Source: SZUA-35 sp965530755 (GTDB lineage Bacteria > Actinomycetota > Acidimicrobiia > Acidimicrobiales > SZUA-35). Taken from it: a DNA stretch of 64,000 nucleotides. A program made the position numbers and the translations under genes. The DNA lies in contig CBESNA010000017.1 in assembly GCA_965530755.1 (NCBI GenBank), positions 1-64,000 of the forward strand, in the 5' to 3' direction. Position 1 is the first letter of the stretch, and every line of letters begins with the position of its first letter. Under the pieces are notes generated by a model. The model searched no databases, was not told where the DNA came from, and saw nothing but the letters and a program-made list of their open reading frames with translations. Positions 8,439 through 17,226 of the stretch are shown piece after piece.

Positions 8439-9653
8439 TCAGCCGACGATGGCGCCGTAAACCATCGGCTTGAGTTCGTCCCTGATCGGATAGGCCGACG
8501 ACGGGAGGAGCTGCGTCATGCCGATGACGATCAGCTGTTCGGCCGGGTCGATCCAGAACAGCGTGCTGGCGGCGCCGCCCCAGGCGTACGCACCCGGAGA
8601 GCCGATGACGGCGGCTCGTGAGGTGTCGAGCACCACTGAGAATCCGAGGCCGAATCCGATGCCCTCGTAGTTCGACTCGCTGAAGGTGGGCTGCCCCATC
8701 GAGGCGAGGTCGCTGCCGGTCGAGAGGTGATTCTGCGTCATGAAGGCGAGCGTTCGAGGACCGATGATCCGGGCTCCGTCGAATTCACCGCCGTTGAGCA
8801 GCGCTGAGCAGAAGCGGTGATAATCGTGCATCGTCGACACCAGGCCTCCTCCCCCGGACAGGAAGGTCGGGTTGGATCGGTAGCCGCTTCGCTCGGAGTT
8901 GCCGTCGATGAGCACCATGTCGTCGCCGGAGGCACCTTCGGGTACGCCGAAGGGTGCCAATTCGGGCAACGTGTAGCAGTCGGTCAGTCGATCGGCCTTC
9001 GAGTCATCGACCCAGAACCCCGTGTCGGTCATTCCCAGTGGTTCGAAGATGTTCTCGGCGAGGTACTGATCGAAGGGTTGGCCGCTGATGATCTCGACCA
9101 ATCGGCCGCAGACATCGGTGGCGACGCTGTACGCCCAGCGGGTGCCCGGCGAGTACATCAACGGAACCTCGGCGAGTTTCTCGCACATCTCCTGGAGGGT
9201 GTTGCCGGCGAGGCGGTCGACGCCGCGGCGGCGGTACATCGCATCGATGGGCGTGCGGTGCATCCAGCCATAGGTGAGTCCAGAAGTGTGGGTCAGGAGG
9301 TCCCGCACCTCCATCGGACGAGCGGGCGGTGTCGTTTGGTAGTTCGCCGGCGTCCCGTCGACCCAGACCTCGAGGCCCTTCCACGACGGGATGAATCGAT
9401 GGACCGGATCGTTGAGCTGGAAGCGGCCCTGCTCGTAGAGCTGCATGAGTGCGATGCTGGTGATCGGCTTCGACATGGAATAGATGCGGAACATCGCATC
9501 CTCGGCGTAGCCCTGATCCGATCGGTGGGCGATCTCGCCGTTGCGGCTGATCAGCAGGGAGTAGCCCGGATACCGCTTGGTGTCGAGGTACTGCTCAGCG
9601 ATGAATCCGTCGATGGCGGACAGGCGGCTGCTGTCCATTCCCGTGTTCGTCAT
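8439..9653 (-). CDS. Serine hydrolase, beta-lactamase class C/esterase family
   Basis: 404 residues with no signal peptide, so it is probably cytosolic. The class C catalytic Ser and Lys are in FRIYSMSKPITS (SMSK), the Tyr motif is WAYSVATDVCGRLVEIISG, and the C-terminal box is AYAWGGAASTLFWIDP in place of the KTG of true beta-lactamases. This combination marks EstB-like esterases and related hydrolases rather than antibiotic-degrading enzymes. The start at 9653 was preferred to 9662 because an AGGA ribosome motif lies about 8 nt upstream. Longer upstream reading gives only antisense sequence of the divergent gene. Confidence 0.88.
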   Translation of the reverse strand: MTNTGMDSSRLSAIDGFIAEQYLDTKRYPGYSLLISRNGEIAHRSDQGYAEDAMFRIYSMSKPITSIALMQLYEQGRFQLNDPVHRFIPSWKGLEVWVDGTPANYQTTPPARPMEVRDLLTHTSGLTYGWMHRTPIDAMYRRRGVDRLAGNTLQEMCEKLAEVPLMYSPGTRWAYSVATDVCGRLVEIISGQPFDQYLAENIFEPLGMTDTGFWVDDSKADRLTDCYTLPELAPFGVPEGASGDDMVLIDGNSERSGYRSNPTFLSGGGGLVSTMHDYHRFCSALLNGGEFDGARIIGPRTLAFMTQNHLSTGSDLASMGQPTFSESNYEGIGFGLGFSVVLDTSRAAVIGSPGAYAWGGAASTLFWIDPAEQLIVIGMTQLLPSSAYPIRDELKPMVYGAIVG

Positions 9654-9726
9654 GGCCGACATCCTGCCCGATCGATGTGCGGCGAACCAGACGGCAGGAC
9701 GGACGGAGCGTGCTTGACTGTCGGCC

Positions 9727-10683
9727 ATGTCGGATCTGCGTTTCCTCGATCGTGCCCAGGTGGCCGAACTGCTCACCCCCGATCGGCTTCGGCCGGCGCT
9801 GGAATCTGCCCTGATTGCGCAGGCGGAGGGGCGATCCGATGTGCCGCCGAGAATCGCAGCAATGGCACCCGATGGGCTCTTGGCGACCATGCCGGGGTAT
9901 CTCGAAGGGGTCGGTTTGGCTGCCAAGATCGTCACCGTCTTCCCGGGGAGCCAACCCTCGCACCAGGGCCTCGTGATGCTGGCCGACATCGCAACCGGCG
10001 GGCCGCTTTCGATCATGGACGCCGAGGTGATCACCGAGCGGCGGACGGCGATGACCGCTGCGATCGCTGCCGACCTGCTGGCTCGCCACGACGCCGAGGT
10101 GCTCGTGATCGTCGGTGCCGGCGCGCAGGGCCATGCCCACGTCCAGGCGTTTGGTGCGCTGCGGCCGTGGCGGGAGGTCAGAGTCGTGTCGCGAACTCGC
10201 AATTCGGCCACCGTCCTTGCCGCTGAGGCCCGTTTCACGTTCGGACCAGAGGTGACGATCAACGAGTTCGATGGATTCGAAGAGGCGGTCCGGGGAGCGG
10301 ATGTCGTTGCTCTGTGCACTCATGCCGATGATCCGGTGATTCACCCGTCATGGGTGGGGGAGGGCGCACACGTGAGCTCGGTCGGGTCCCTGGCCGAGCT
10401 GCCCGAGGGACTGGTCAGACGCGGGCTCGTCGTGGATCAGCCTGGTGCCGTCACGGCGCCACCACCAGCGGGAGCGGTCGAACTCCAGGGTATGGAGGTC
10501 ACCGATGTGGTCGAGCTGGGCGCCTTGCTCACCGACCCGTCGTTGGGTCGCCTGGACGAGCGGGCGGTAACGGTCTACAAGAGCACAGGGCACGCCGTAC
10601 AGGACATCGCTGCGGCTCGGGTCGTGTTCGATGCTGCTGTCAACGCCAATGTCGGCACGATGCTCGTCAGCGGTTGGGGTTGA
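9727..10683 (+). CDS. Ornithine cyclodeaminase/mu-crystallin family protein
   Basis: 318 residues. Members are NAD(P)-dependent enzymes such as ornithine cyclodeaminase, alanine dehydrogenase or ketimine reductase. Seen are GVGLAAKIVTVFPGS, the conserved ITERRTAMTAAIAADLLAR segment, and the Rossmann motif VLVIVGAGAQGHAHVQAF. The C-terminal VYKSTGHAVQDIAAA region is also typical. The substrate cannot be decided from sequence. The last 17 bp overlap the convergent oxidoreductase gene. Confidence 0.87.
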   Translation: MSDLRFLDRAQVAELLTPDRLRPALESALIAQAEGRSDVPPRIAAMAPDGLLATMPGYLEGVGLAAKIVTVFPGSQPSHQGLVMLADIATGGPLSIMDAEVITERRTAMTAAIAADLLARHDAEVLVIVGAGAQGHAHVQAFGALRPWREVRVVSRTRNSATVLAAEARFTFGPEVTINEFDGFEEAVRGADVVALCTHADDPVIHPSWVGEGAHVSSVGSLAELPEGLVRRGLVVDQPGAVTAPPPAGAVELQGMEVTDVVELGALLTDPSLGRLDERAVTVYKSTGHAVQDIAAARVVFDAAVNANVGTMLVSGWG

Positions 10684-11650
10684 CGACGAAACGGCCTTTG
10701 GTCTTGCCGGCGAGAATCGCGGTGGCGGCGTCGCTGAGGTCGCCGAGGCCGATCTCGGTGGTCAACGACTCGAGCTTGTCGGCGTTCATCACTTCTGCGA
10801 TTCGGCTCCACACTTGCTGGCGCTCGTCGAAGCTGGCCATCACGGAGTCGATGCCGAGCAGATTCACGCCGCGTAACAAGAACGGGATGACCGTGGTGTT
10901 GAGCGCGTTGCCTGCCACGAGGCCACACGCAGCGACCGAGCCGCCGGACCGCATCTCGGCGAGTACGTGAGCCAACGGATCTCCACCGACGGCGTCGATG
11001 CAGCCGGCCCAGCGTTCGCTCAGCAGCGGACGGCTCGGATTCTCGGCGAACTCGGCCCGATCAACGATCTCGGTCGCTCCCAGTTCCCGCAGCTCGTCGC
11101 CGTTCTCGGGACGACCGGTCGACGCCACGACGTGATGCCCGGCGAGACCGGCCCACAGCACGGCAGACGAACCGACACCACCGGAGGCGCCGGTGACCAG
11201 CAACGGCTCGCCCGGCGTGAGTCCGTGGCGCTCGAGCGCGACGAGGGCCTGCATGGCGGTGAAGCCGGCGGTGCCGACACTCATGGCCTGGCGGGTCGTC
11301 ATCCCTTCTGGGACCTTCACCAGCCAGTCAGCCTGGACGCGGGCCTTCGTCGCATAGCCGCCCCACCAGATCTCACCGACCCGCCAGCCGGTACAGATCA
11401 CCTGGTCGCCGGGGGAGAAGCGCTCGTCTGTCGACTCGGTGACGGTGCCGGCGAGATCCACACCCGGAACATGGGGATACTCACGCACGAGGCGACCGAT
11501 CCCGTTGATGACCATGCCGTCCTTGTAGTTGAGCGATGAGTAGGCGACGTCGATCGAGACATTGGCCTCGGGAAGGCGTGCCTCGTCCAGTTCGGTGACG
11601 CTCGAAGCGATCCCGTCATCGGTCTGTTCCAGGAGAAGTGCGGTGAACAT
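10667..11650 (-). CDS. acuI: Acryloyl-CoA reductase/YhdH-type zinc-free quinone oxidoreductase
   Basis: 327 residues of the medium-chain dehydrogenase superfamily. The N-terminal GroES-like domain carries SSLNYKDGMVINGIG and the signature HVPGVDLAGTV. The nucleotide fold has PLLVTGASGGVGSSAVLWA, which gives NADPH binding. The catalytic zinc ligands of alcohol dehydrogenases are absent. This pattern is that of AcuI/YhdH enzymes, which reduce acryloyl-CoA and related electrophilic enoyl-CoA. TACGTT lies 8 nt upstream of the ATG, suggesting a near-leaderless start. It is divergent from pyrG and shares a palindromic region with it. Confidence 0.86.
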   Translation of the reverse strand: MFTALLLEQTDDGIASSVTELDEARLPEANVSIDVAYSSLNYKDGMVINGIGRLVREYPHVPGVDLAGTVTESTDERFSPGDQVICTGWRVGEIWWGGYATKARVQADWLVKVPEGMTTRQAMSVGTAGFTAMQALVALERHGLTPGEPLLVTGASGGVGSSAVLWAGLAGHHVVASTGRPENGDELRELGATEIVDRAEFAENPSRPLLSERWAGCIDAVGGDPLAHVLAEMRSGGSVAACGLVAGNALNTTVIPFLLRGVNLLGIDSVMASFDERQQVWSRIAEVMNADKLESLTTEIGLGDLSDAATAILAGKTKGRFVVNPNR

Positions 11651-11665
11651 GGTTCCGCAACGTAG

Positions 11666-11697
11666 CGCTCTCCGCTAGGTTGGCCCAGCGGAGAGCG
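11666..11697. promoter_or_regulatory. Perfect 11-bp inverted repeat in the acuI-pyrG divergent promoter
   Basis: CGCTCTCCGCT (11666-11676) is repeated as its exact reverse complement at 11687-11697 with a 10-bp centre. The centre holds TAGGTT (11676-11681), a likely pyrG -10 box, and the left arm ends 2 bp from the acuI -10 (11659-11664, minus strand). If the pyrG transcript starts near 11688, only the right arm is transcribed, so this is better read as a protein-binding operator than an RNA hairpin. If transcription starts further upstream it could instead be a leader hairpin just before the AAGGGG ribosome site. Confidence 0.55.
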
Positions 11698-11708
11698 AAG
11701 GGGCCTAC

Positions 11709-13388
11709 ATGACCAAGCACATCTTCGTGACGGGCGGCGTGGTGAGTTCACTCGGCAAGGGGCTCACAGCCTCCTCGCTGGGGCGATTGCTCAAAGCGCG
11801 CGGGTACCGCGTCACGATCCAGAAACTCGATCCATATCTCAATGTGGATCCGGGGACGATGAATCCGTTCGAACACGGGGAGGTCTACGTCACCGACGAC
11901 GGCGGCGAGACCGACCTCGATCTGGGTCACTACGAACGCTTCATCGACGAATCGCTCACCCGGGCGTCCAACGCCACGACCGGGTCGATCTACCAGGCGG
12001 TCATCGACAAGGAGCGCCGAGGCGACTACCTGGGCAAGACCGTCCAGGTGATTCCCCACATCACCGACGAGATCAAGCGGCGAATCAGCTCGCTCGTCAA
12101 CGACGATCTCGACATCGTGATCACCGAAGTCGGTGGCACGGTCGGCGACATCGAGATCCTGCCATTCCTCGAGGCCATTCGTCAGTTCCGTCTCGATGTC
12201 GGTCGACAGAACGTCTGCTACGTCCATGTCACCTTGGTGCCTTTCATCGGCCCGGCCGGCGAGCAGAAGACCAAGCCGACGCAGCACTCGGTCACCGAGC
12301 TACGCAGTCGCGGTATCCAGCCGGACATCATCGTGGCTCGTTCCGATCGTGTGATCAGTGAATCGCTGAGCCGCAAGATCTCGAACCTCTGCGACGTTCC
12401 CATCGAGGGGATCATCAACGCACCAGACGCGAGCAGCCTCTACGAGATCCCGTTGACGATGCACGAGGCCGGTCTCGACACGTACGCATGCAAGATTCTC
12501 GGGCTCGAAGATCGCGAGCCGGATCTCGCGTCCTGGCGCGATTTGGTGAAGCGTGTCGAGACGGCGTGGAAGCCATTGAAGATCGGGATCGTCGGCAAGT
12601 ACGTGTCGCTCCCGGATGCGTATCTGTCGGTGGCCGAGTCGTTGCGTCACGCAGCGATCGCTCACCAGGTCGATCTCGAGATCGAGTGGATCATGTCTGA
12701 TCACGTCGAGGGCATGCTCGTCGAGGAGAAGCTCGGTCAACTCGACGGAATGGTCCTCCCCGGCGGGTTCGGCGAACGTGGTGTGCAGGGCAAGATCGAG
12801 TCCGCCCGGTATGCCCGAGAGCAGGGGGTGCCGGCACTCGGGCTGTGTTTGGGCATGCAGGCCATGACCATCGAGTACGCACGGAACGTGTTAGGCCTGA
12901 CCGGGGCGAACTCGTCGGAGTTCGACCGCCAGGATCACGAAACGCCGCATCCGGTGATCGATTTGATGGATTCGCAACGAGACGTCACCGAGAAGGGCGG
13001 AACGATGCGTCTCGGCGCCTACGTCGCCGTCCTGGCCGAAGGATCGCAGGTAGCCGAGATCTATGGCCAGACCGTGGTCAAGGAGCGCCATCGTCATCGT
13101 TTCGAGTTCAACCCGAAGTACGTCTCCCGGTTCGAGGAGAGCGGCGAATTCCGGTGCTCGGGAATGTCTCCGGACGGACGGTTGGTCGAGTTCATCGAGC
13201 TCGCCGGTCACCCGTTCTGGATCGGAACCCAGGCTCATCCGGAACTGAAGAGTCGACCGGATCGACCGGCGCCGCTGTTCCACGCGTTCATCGCAGCATC
13301 TTTGGAAAGGGCCGAACAGCGTGATCCGTCGAGGTTTCGTCGCATCGACCTGAACGACGCTGCATCCTCGGTCTCGGTGAAACAGTGA
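11709..13388 (+). CDS. pyrG: CTP synthase
   Basis: 559 residues, full length. It makes CTP from UTP, ATP and glutamine. The N-terminal synthase domain begins HIFVTGGVVSSLGKGLTASS with its P-loop, and has GEVYVTDDGGETDLDLGHYE and ITEVGGTVGDIE. The C-terminal class I glutaminase domain has LPGGFGERG, the nucleophile Cys in GLCLGMQ, and HPE (AHPELKSRP) completing the triad. A ribosome site AAGGGG precedes the ATG by 5 nt. The leader contains the palindrome at 11666-11697. The next genes, a Nudix hydrolase and an HD protein, follow on the same strand. Confidence 0.97.
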   Translation: MTKHIFVTGGVVSSLGKGLTASSLGRLLKARGYRVTIQKLDPYLNVDPGTMNPFEHGEVYVTDDGGETDLDLGHYERFIDESLTRASNATTGSIYQAVIDKERRGDYLGKTVQVIPHITDEIKRRISSLVNDDLDIVITEVGGTVGDIEILPFLEAIRQFRLDVGRQNVCYVHVTLVPFIGPAGEQKTKPTQHSVTELRSRGIQPDIIVARSDRVISESLSRKISNLCDVPIEGIINAPDASSLYEIPLTMHEAGLDTYACKILGLEDREPDLASWRDLVKRVETAWKPLKIGIVGKYVSLPDAYLSVAESLRHAAIAHQVDLEIEWIMSDHVEGMLVEEKLGQLDGMVLPGGFGERGVQGKIESARYAREQGVPALGLCLGMQAMTIEYARNVLGLTGANSSEFDRQDHETPHPVIDLMDSQRDVTEKGGTMRLGAYVAVLAEGSQVAEIYGQTVVKERHRHRFEFNPKYVSRFEESGEFRCSGMSPDGRLVEFIELAGHPFWIGTQAHPELKSRPDRPAPLFHAFIAASLERAEQRDPSRFRRIDLNDAASSVSVKQ

Positions 13389-13419
13389 CCGAAGGTAACG
13401 CCGATGGCATGGAAACCGT

Positions 13420-13980
13420 ATGACGCTCCCGACCGGCACGTCGGTGTTCACCCACGTCGGCGAGGATCTGGTCCATCAGGGCCAGGTTGTCGCCATGTAC
13501 GACGGGCACTTCGAGGGCCCTGACGGGGCCGAGTTGCGGCGAGACATCATCCGCCATCCAGGAGCGGTCTCGGTGGTGGCCGTCGACGAGGAACAACGGA
13601 TCTTTCTCGTCCGTCAGTATCGGGCGCCGATCGATGCCGATCTCTGGGAGATCCCGGCCGGCAAGAAGGACGTGATCGGCGAGGAACCCATGGTGTGCGC
13701 CGCCCGGGAGCTTCGCGAAGAGGTGGGCATGGTCGCCGATGACATGGAGCACCTGATCGACCTCTACCACTCGCCTGGGTTCTGTGACGAGCTGCAGAAC
13801 ATCTTCCTGGCAACCGGGCTCACCGATGTCGGTCGTGAGGTCGACGGAGCTGAAGAGGCTCACATGTTGGTCGAGAGGGTTCCGCTCACCGACGCCGTCC
13901 GATACGCCCTCGACGGCACGATCACCGACGGGAAATCGATCATCGGCATCCTGGCTGCAGCCCGAAAGCTCGGCGTCTAG
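13420..13980 (+). CDS. Nudix hydrolase, ADP-ribose pyrophosphatase type
   Basis: 186 residues. The Nudix box runs from GKKDVIGEEPMVCAAREL to REEVGMV and fits GX5EX7REUXEEXGU. Before it, VVAVDEEQRIFLVRQYRAPI and the EIPAGK stretch match ADP-ribose/ADP-sugar pyrophosphatases. It probably clears ADP-ribose or a related nucleoside diphosphate sugar to AMP plus a sugar phosphate. It lies 31 bp downstream of pyrG, as in several actinobacteria, and probably shares its transcript. Confidence 0.9.
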   Translation: MTLPTGTSVFTHVGEDLVHQGQVVAMYDGHFEGPDGAELRRDIIRHPGAVSVVAVDEEQRIFLVRQYRAPIDADLWEIPAGKKDVIGEEPMVCAARELREEVGMVADDMEHLIDLYHSPGFCDELQNIFLATGLTDVGREVDGAEEAHMLVERVPLTDAVRYALDGTITDGKSIIGILAAARKLGV

Positions 13981-13987
13981 GACCACC

Positions 13988-14509
13988 GTGAGTGCCGCCG
14001 ACGTGTTGCACCTGGCTCGGCGGTTCTTCGGATCGGTTCGACCCGGCCCGCCGTCGACAGACGACCTCGAGTGGGTTCGTAACCTGCTGGACGACGATGA
14101 GTGGTTGCTGTTCCAGCGCATGACGAACCCTGATCGCCGCCACGCGGTCGCCGTTGCCCGAGATGTGCGCGCCGAACTGACCGATGCGGCCGGTCCGGTG
14201 ATGGCCGCTGCGCTGCTCCACGACGTTGGCAAGGTCGAGAGCGGATTCCGGACGCCGGCCAGGGTCGTTGCAACGATTTTCTGGGCTGTCGCCGACGACG
14301 AGTTGGCCGATCAGTGGCTCGACGAGGCCGGGTTCCGTCGACGAATCGCTCAGTACCGCCGCCATCCTGGGATCGGTGAACAACTGTTGATCGAGGCGGG
14401 GTCTGATCCGTTCACCTCCGCGTGGGCAGCTGACCATCACAAGCCACGTTCTCGTTGGCGGGCCGACCCCGAGATCGGTGATGTGCTCAAGTCCTGCGAC
14501 GACGATTGA
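13988..14509 (+). CDS. HD-domain protein
   Basis: 173 residues. A metal-binding HD pattern is seen: a first His in RRHAVAVARDVR, the HD pair in AAALLHDVGKVESG, HPGIGEQLL, and a final WAADHHKP. These residues make a phosphohydrolase site in the HD superfamily. The substrate is unknown. The GTG at 13988 is 7 bp after the Nudix stop, which points to an operon. Reading further upstream would overlap the Nudix gene by about 200 bp and was rejected. Confidence 0.75.
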   Translation: MSAADVLHLARRFFGSVRPGPPSTDDLEWVRNLLDDDEWLLFQRMTNPDRRHAVAVARDVRAELTDAAGPVMAAALLHDVGKVESGFRTPARVVATIFWAVADDELADQWLDEAGFRRRIAQYRRHPGIGEQLLIEAGSDPFTSAWAADHHKPRSRWRADPEIGDVLKSCDDD

Positions 14510-14533
14510 AGGTCGCCGGTCGTCCGACTGTGA

Positions 14534-15547
14534 TCAGGGAAGCAGGCCGGCTGCGACCCGGGCTCGGTCCATGATGGGACTCGCGATCGCGCGGGCTTTG
14601 TCGGCCCCGGCATGGAGGACCTCGATGACGGTTTCGTCGTCGAATTCGGCGAGCCTCGCCTGGATGGGCTCGAGGAGTGCGATCACCGCAGCCGCAGCAT
14701 CTGCTTTGAGCGGGCCGTATTGGGTGTAAGCGCCGGCGAGCTCGGCGGCGTCGCCGTTGGTCGCCGCAGCCAGGATCTCGAGCAGATTGGAGACGCCGGG
14801 CTTGTTGGTCGGGTCATAGCGAACTTCGCCGTCGTTGTCGGTGACCGCCCGTTTGATCTTCTTCTCGATTTCCTTCGGCGTGTCGTTCATGCCAATCGTG
14901 CCGCCCGGCGAGTCGATCGACTTCGACATCTTGTTCTCAGGATGCTGCAGATCCATCACCCGGGCCCCGGACTCGGGGATGCGATGCTCCGGAACGACGA
15001 AGGTGTCGCCGTAGCGCGAGTTGAATCGGATCGCCACGTCGCGGCTGAGCTCGAGATGCTGACGCTGGTCGTCACCGACAGGGACGACATCGGTGTCGTA
15101 CAGGAGGATGTCAGCCGCCTGCAACGCCGGATAGGTGAACAGCGCGGCCGCTGTGAACCCGGTCGATCGTTCCGACTTGTCCTTGAACTGGGTCATTCGG
15201 CTGAGTTCGCCGAACGAGGTCACGCATTCCATGAGCCAGCCGAGTTCGGAGTGTTCCCGAACATGGGACTGGACGAACAGCGTCGAACGCTCGGGCTCGA
15301 TGCCGGCGGCCAGCAGCATCTTGGCGATGTCGATGGTGCCTCGGAGAATCTCGCCCGGCTCCTTCGGAACGGTCAACGCATGCAGATCCACGATGCAGTA
15401 GATGGCGTCGTTCTCGTGCTGGAGTCGCTCCCAGTTGCGAAGTGCGCCGAGGTAGTTTCCGAGATGGGTGGACCCGGTCGGCTGGATGCCGCTGAAGACT
15501 CGGAGGCGGCGATTGCCGGCATCGGGCGAGGCGGACTGCGTTGACAT
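14534..15547 (-). CDS. trpS: Tryptophanyl-tRNA synthetase
   Basis: 337 residues, normal for the bacterial enzyme. Class I synthetase signatures are present: FSGIQPTGSTHLGNYLGAL (HIGH-type motif as HLGN) and KMSKS. The segment VPVGDDQRQHLELSRDVA is typical of TrpS. It charges tRNA-Trp. TACGAT lies 8 nt before the ATG on the minus strand, so the mRNA is probably leaderless or nearly so. It is divergent from scpA with a 57-bp gap. Confidence 0.96.
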   Translation of the reverse strand: MSTQSASPDAGNRRLRVFSGIQPTGSTHLGNYLGALRNWERLQHENDAIYCIVDLHALTVPKEPGEILRGTIDIAKMLLAAGIEPERSTLFVQSHVREHSELGWLMECVTSFGELSRMTQFKDKSERSTGFTAAALFTYPALQAADILLYDTDVVPVGDDQRQHLELSRDVAIRFNSRYGDTFVVPEHRIPESGARVMDLQHPENKMSKSIDSPGGTIGMNDTPKEIEKKIKRAVTDNDGEVRYDPTNKPGVSNLLEILAAATNGDAAELAGAYTQYGPLKADAAAAVIALLEPIQARLAEFDDETVIEVLHAGADKARAIASPIMDRARVAAGLLP

Positions 15548-15604
15548 GGGCGCACATCGTAGGGGCGACAGCAGAAGTGCATTCGATCATTTAGAATGAC
15601 AGCC

Positions 15605-16495
15605 GTGTCATTTCTCCAACCAGCTCCTCCTCTCGAGCCCCCGCTGCCGGCTTCGCCGGTCGAGGCCCCGTCATCCGACGCCACGGGCCCGTCCAACGAG
15701 TTCTCCGACAGCTCATCGGTCCGTGTGCGCACCGACGTGTTCGAGGGCCCATTCGATCTCCTCCTGCATCTGATCCTGCGTGACGAGGTCGATCTCTACG
15801 AGGTCTCGTTGTTCGAGATCGTCGACGCCTACCTGGCCGAGATCGAGCGGATCGATGCGTGTGATCTCGAGCTGGCCACTGAGTTCCTCCTGATCGCAGC
15901 CACGCTCGTCGAGCTCAAGTGCCGCCGTCTGCTCCCCGTCGACGACGACTTCGATCTCGACGACGAGCTCGGGCTCTGGGAGGAGCGAGACCTCCTCCTG
16001 TCCCGCCTCCTCGAATGCAAGACTTTCAAGGACGCAGCGAAGGTGCTCGATCACTTGGCGGCGCTGGCAGCAATGGTCGCTCCACGCCGAGTCGGCCTCG
16101 AGGAACAGTTCCTCGATCTCACGCCAGACCTCCTCACCGGTGTGCAACCGGAACACCTCCGGCGGGCGTTTCTGAAAGTCGTCGCTCCCAAGCCCGTTCC
16201 GGAGGTCAGCCTCGCGCACGTCTCAGATGTCCGGATCAGTGTTGCCGACGCCATCGAGGAACTCATCGACGAGTTACCGCGCATGGGTTCTGCTTCCTTC
16301 CGTTCGCTCACCGCCGGCCTCGGTGAGAAGCTCGAAGTCGTCGTCCGGTTCCTCGCCGTCCTCGAACTCTTCAAGCAGGGATATGTCGAACTCGACCAGC
16401 TCTCGTCGTTCGGTGACCTCACGGTCACCTGGCTCGGTGTCAACGACGTGGACGGTCAGCTGGCCCTCTCCGGCGCCGATCTGTACGAAGGCTGA
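15605..16495 (+). CDS. scpA: Segregation and condensation protein A (kleisin)
   Basis: About 296 residues. It bridges SMC heads with ScpB in the chromosome condensation complex. The conserved start of the domain is VFEGPFDLLLHLILRDEVDLYEVSL, near residue 45 after a Pro/Ser-rich head, followed by ELATEFLLIAATLVELKCRRLLP and a C-terminal winged helix. An in-frame ATG at 15596 exists, but a good -10 (TAGAAT, 15592-15597) overlaps it, so I prefer the GTG at 15605, 7 nt after that box. The upstream ATG is not excluded. It heads a long gene run through rlmG. Confidence 0.9.
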   Translation: MSFLQPAPPLEPPLPASPVEAPSSDATGPSNEFSDSSSVRVRTDVFEGPFDLLLHLILRDEVDLYEVSLFEIVDAYLAEIERIDACDLELATEFLLIAATLVELKCRRLLPVDDDFDLDDELGLWEERDLLLSRLLECKTFKDAAKVLDHLAALAAMVAPRRVGLEEQFLDLTPDLLTGVQPEHLRRAFLKVVAPKPVPEVSLAHVSDVRISVADAIEELIDELPRMGSASFRSLTAGLGEKLEVVVRFLAVLELFKQGYVELDQLSSFGDLTVTWLGVNDVDGQLALSGADLYEG

Positions 16496-16497
16496 TC

Positions 16498-17226
16498 ATG
16501 ATCAACGACAGCACTGACGAGACGGGCACGCCCGAAACTGGAACGTCTGAAACGAGCGTTGCCGACAACAGTGCAGGGACCGAGCCTGCGGGTCCGCCGT
16601 CTGCTGATGCGCTCGTCGCAGCCAAACGGGCGATCGAGGCCATCGTGTTGGTGGCCACCGACCCGATCCCGGATCAACTGCTCGCACAGGTGATCGAGCT
16701 GCCGATGCCGACCGTCCGCCGCTTGTGCGCCGAACTCGCCGAGAGCTACGCCGGTGAGCGGCGCGGATTTCAATTCGTCGAGGTCGCCGGTGGTTGGCGA
16801 TACCAGACACATCCAGACCTGGCCCCCTACATCGAGAAGTACGTGCTGGAGGGCCAGACGGCTCGACTCAGCAGTGCTGCGCTCGAGACGCTGTCGATCG
16901 TTGCCTACAAACAGCCGCTGTCGCGTGCCCAGATGTCGGCCATCCGCGGCGTCAACGTCGACGGTGTCCTTCGCACGCTGGTGCAGAAGGGTTACATCGA
17001 AGAGATCGGCAGGGATTCCGGGCCGGGCCAGGCCACGCTCTTCGGCACGACCGAGCTCTTCCTCGAACGGCTCGGGCTCGCCAAGATCGGCGACCTTCCG
17101 CCGTTGGGGGAGTTCGTTCCGGATGCCAGCGTCGTCGAGGCGCTCGAAATGACGCTGCGAGTCGCCCCCGAGGATCCACAACTGCCCCTCGACGCAGCAA
17201 CCTCTGACTTGCCGTCCACGTCGTGA
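16498..17226 (+). CDS. scpB: Segregation and condensation protein B
   Basis: 242 residues with a 35-residue Thr/Glu-rich head and then tandem winged-helix domains. AAKRAIEAIVLVATDPIPDQLLAQ starts the family domain. The ARLSSAALETLSIVAYKQPLSRAQ-type segment, IRGVNVDGVLRTLVQKGYIEEIGR and LFGTTELFLERLGL are strongly diagnostic. It works with ScpA and SMC in chromosome segregation. The ATG is 3 bp after the scpA stop, and the gene end overlaps rluB by 4 nt. Confidence 0.95.
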   Translation: MINDSTDETGTPETGTSETSVADNSAGTEPAGPPSADALVAAKRAIEAIVLVATDPIPDQLLAQVIELPMPTVRRLCAELAESYAGERRGFQFVEVAGGWRYQTHPDLAPYIEKYVLEGQTARLSSAALETLSIVAYKQPLSRAQMSAIRGVNVDGVLRTLVQKGYIEEIGRDSGPGQATLFGTTELFLERLGLAKIGDLPPLGEFVPDASVVEALEMTLRVAPEDPQLPLDAATSDLPSTS

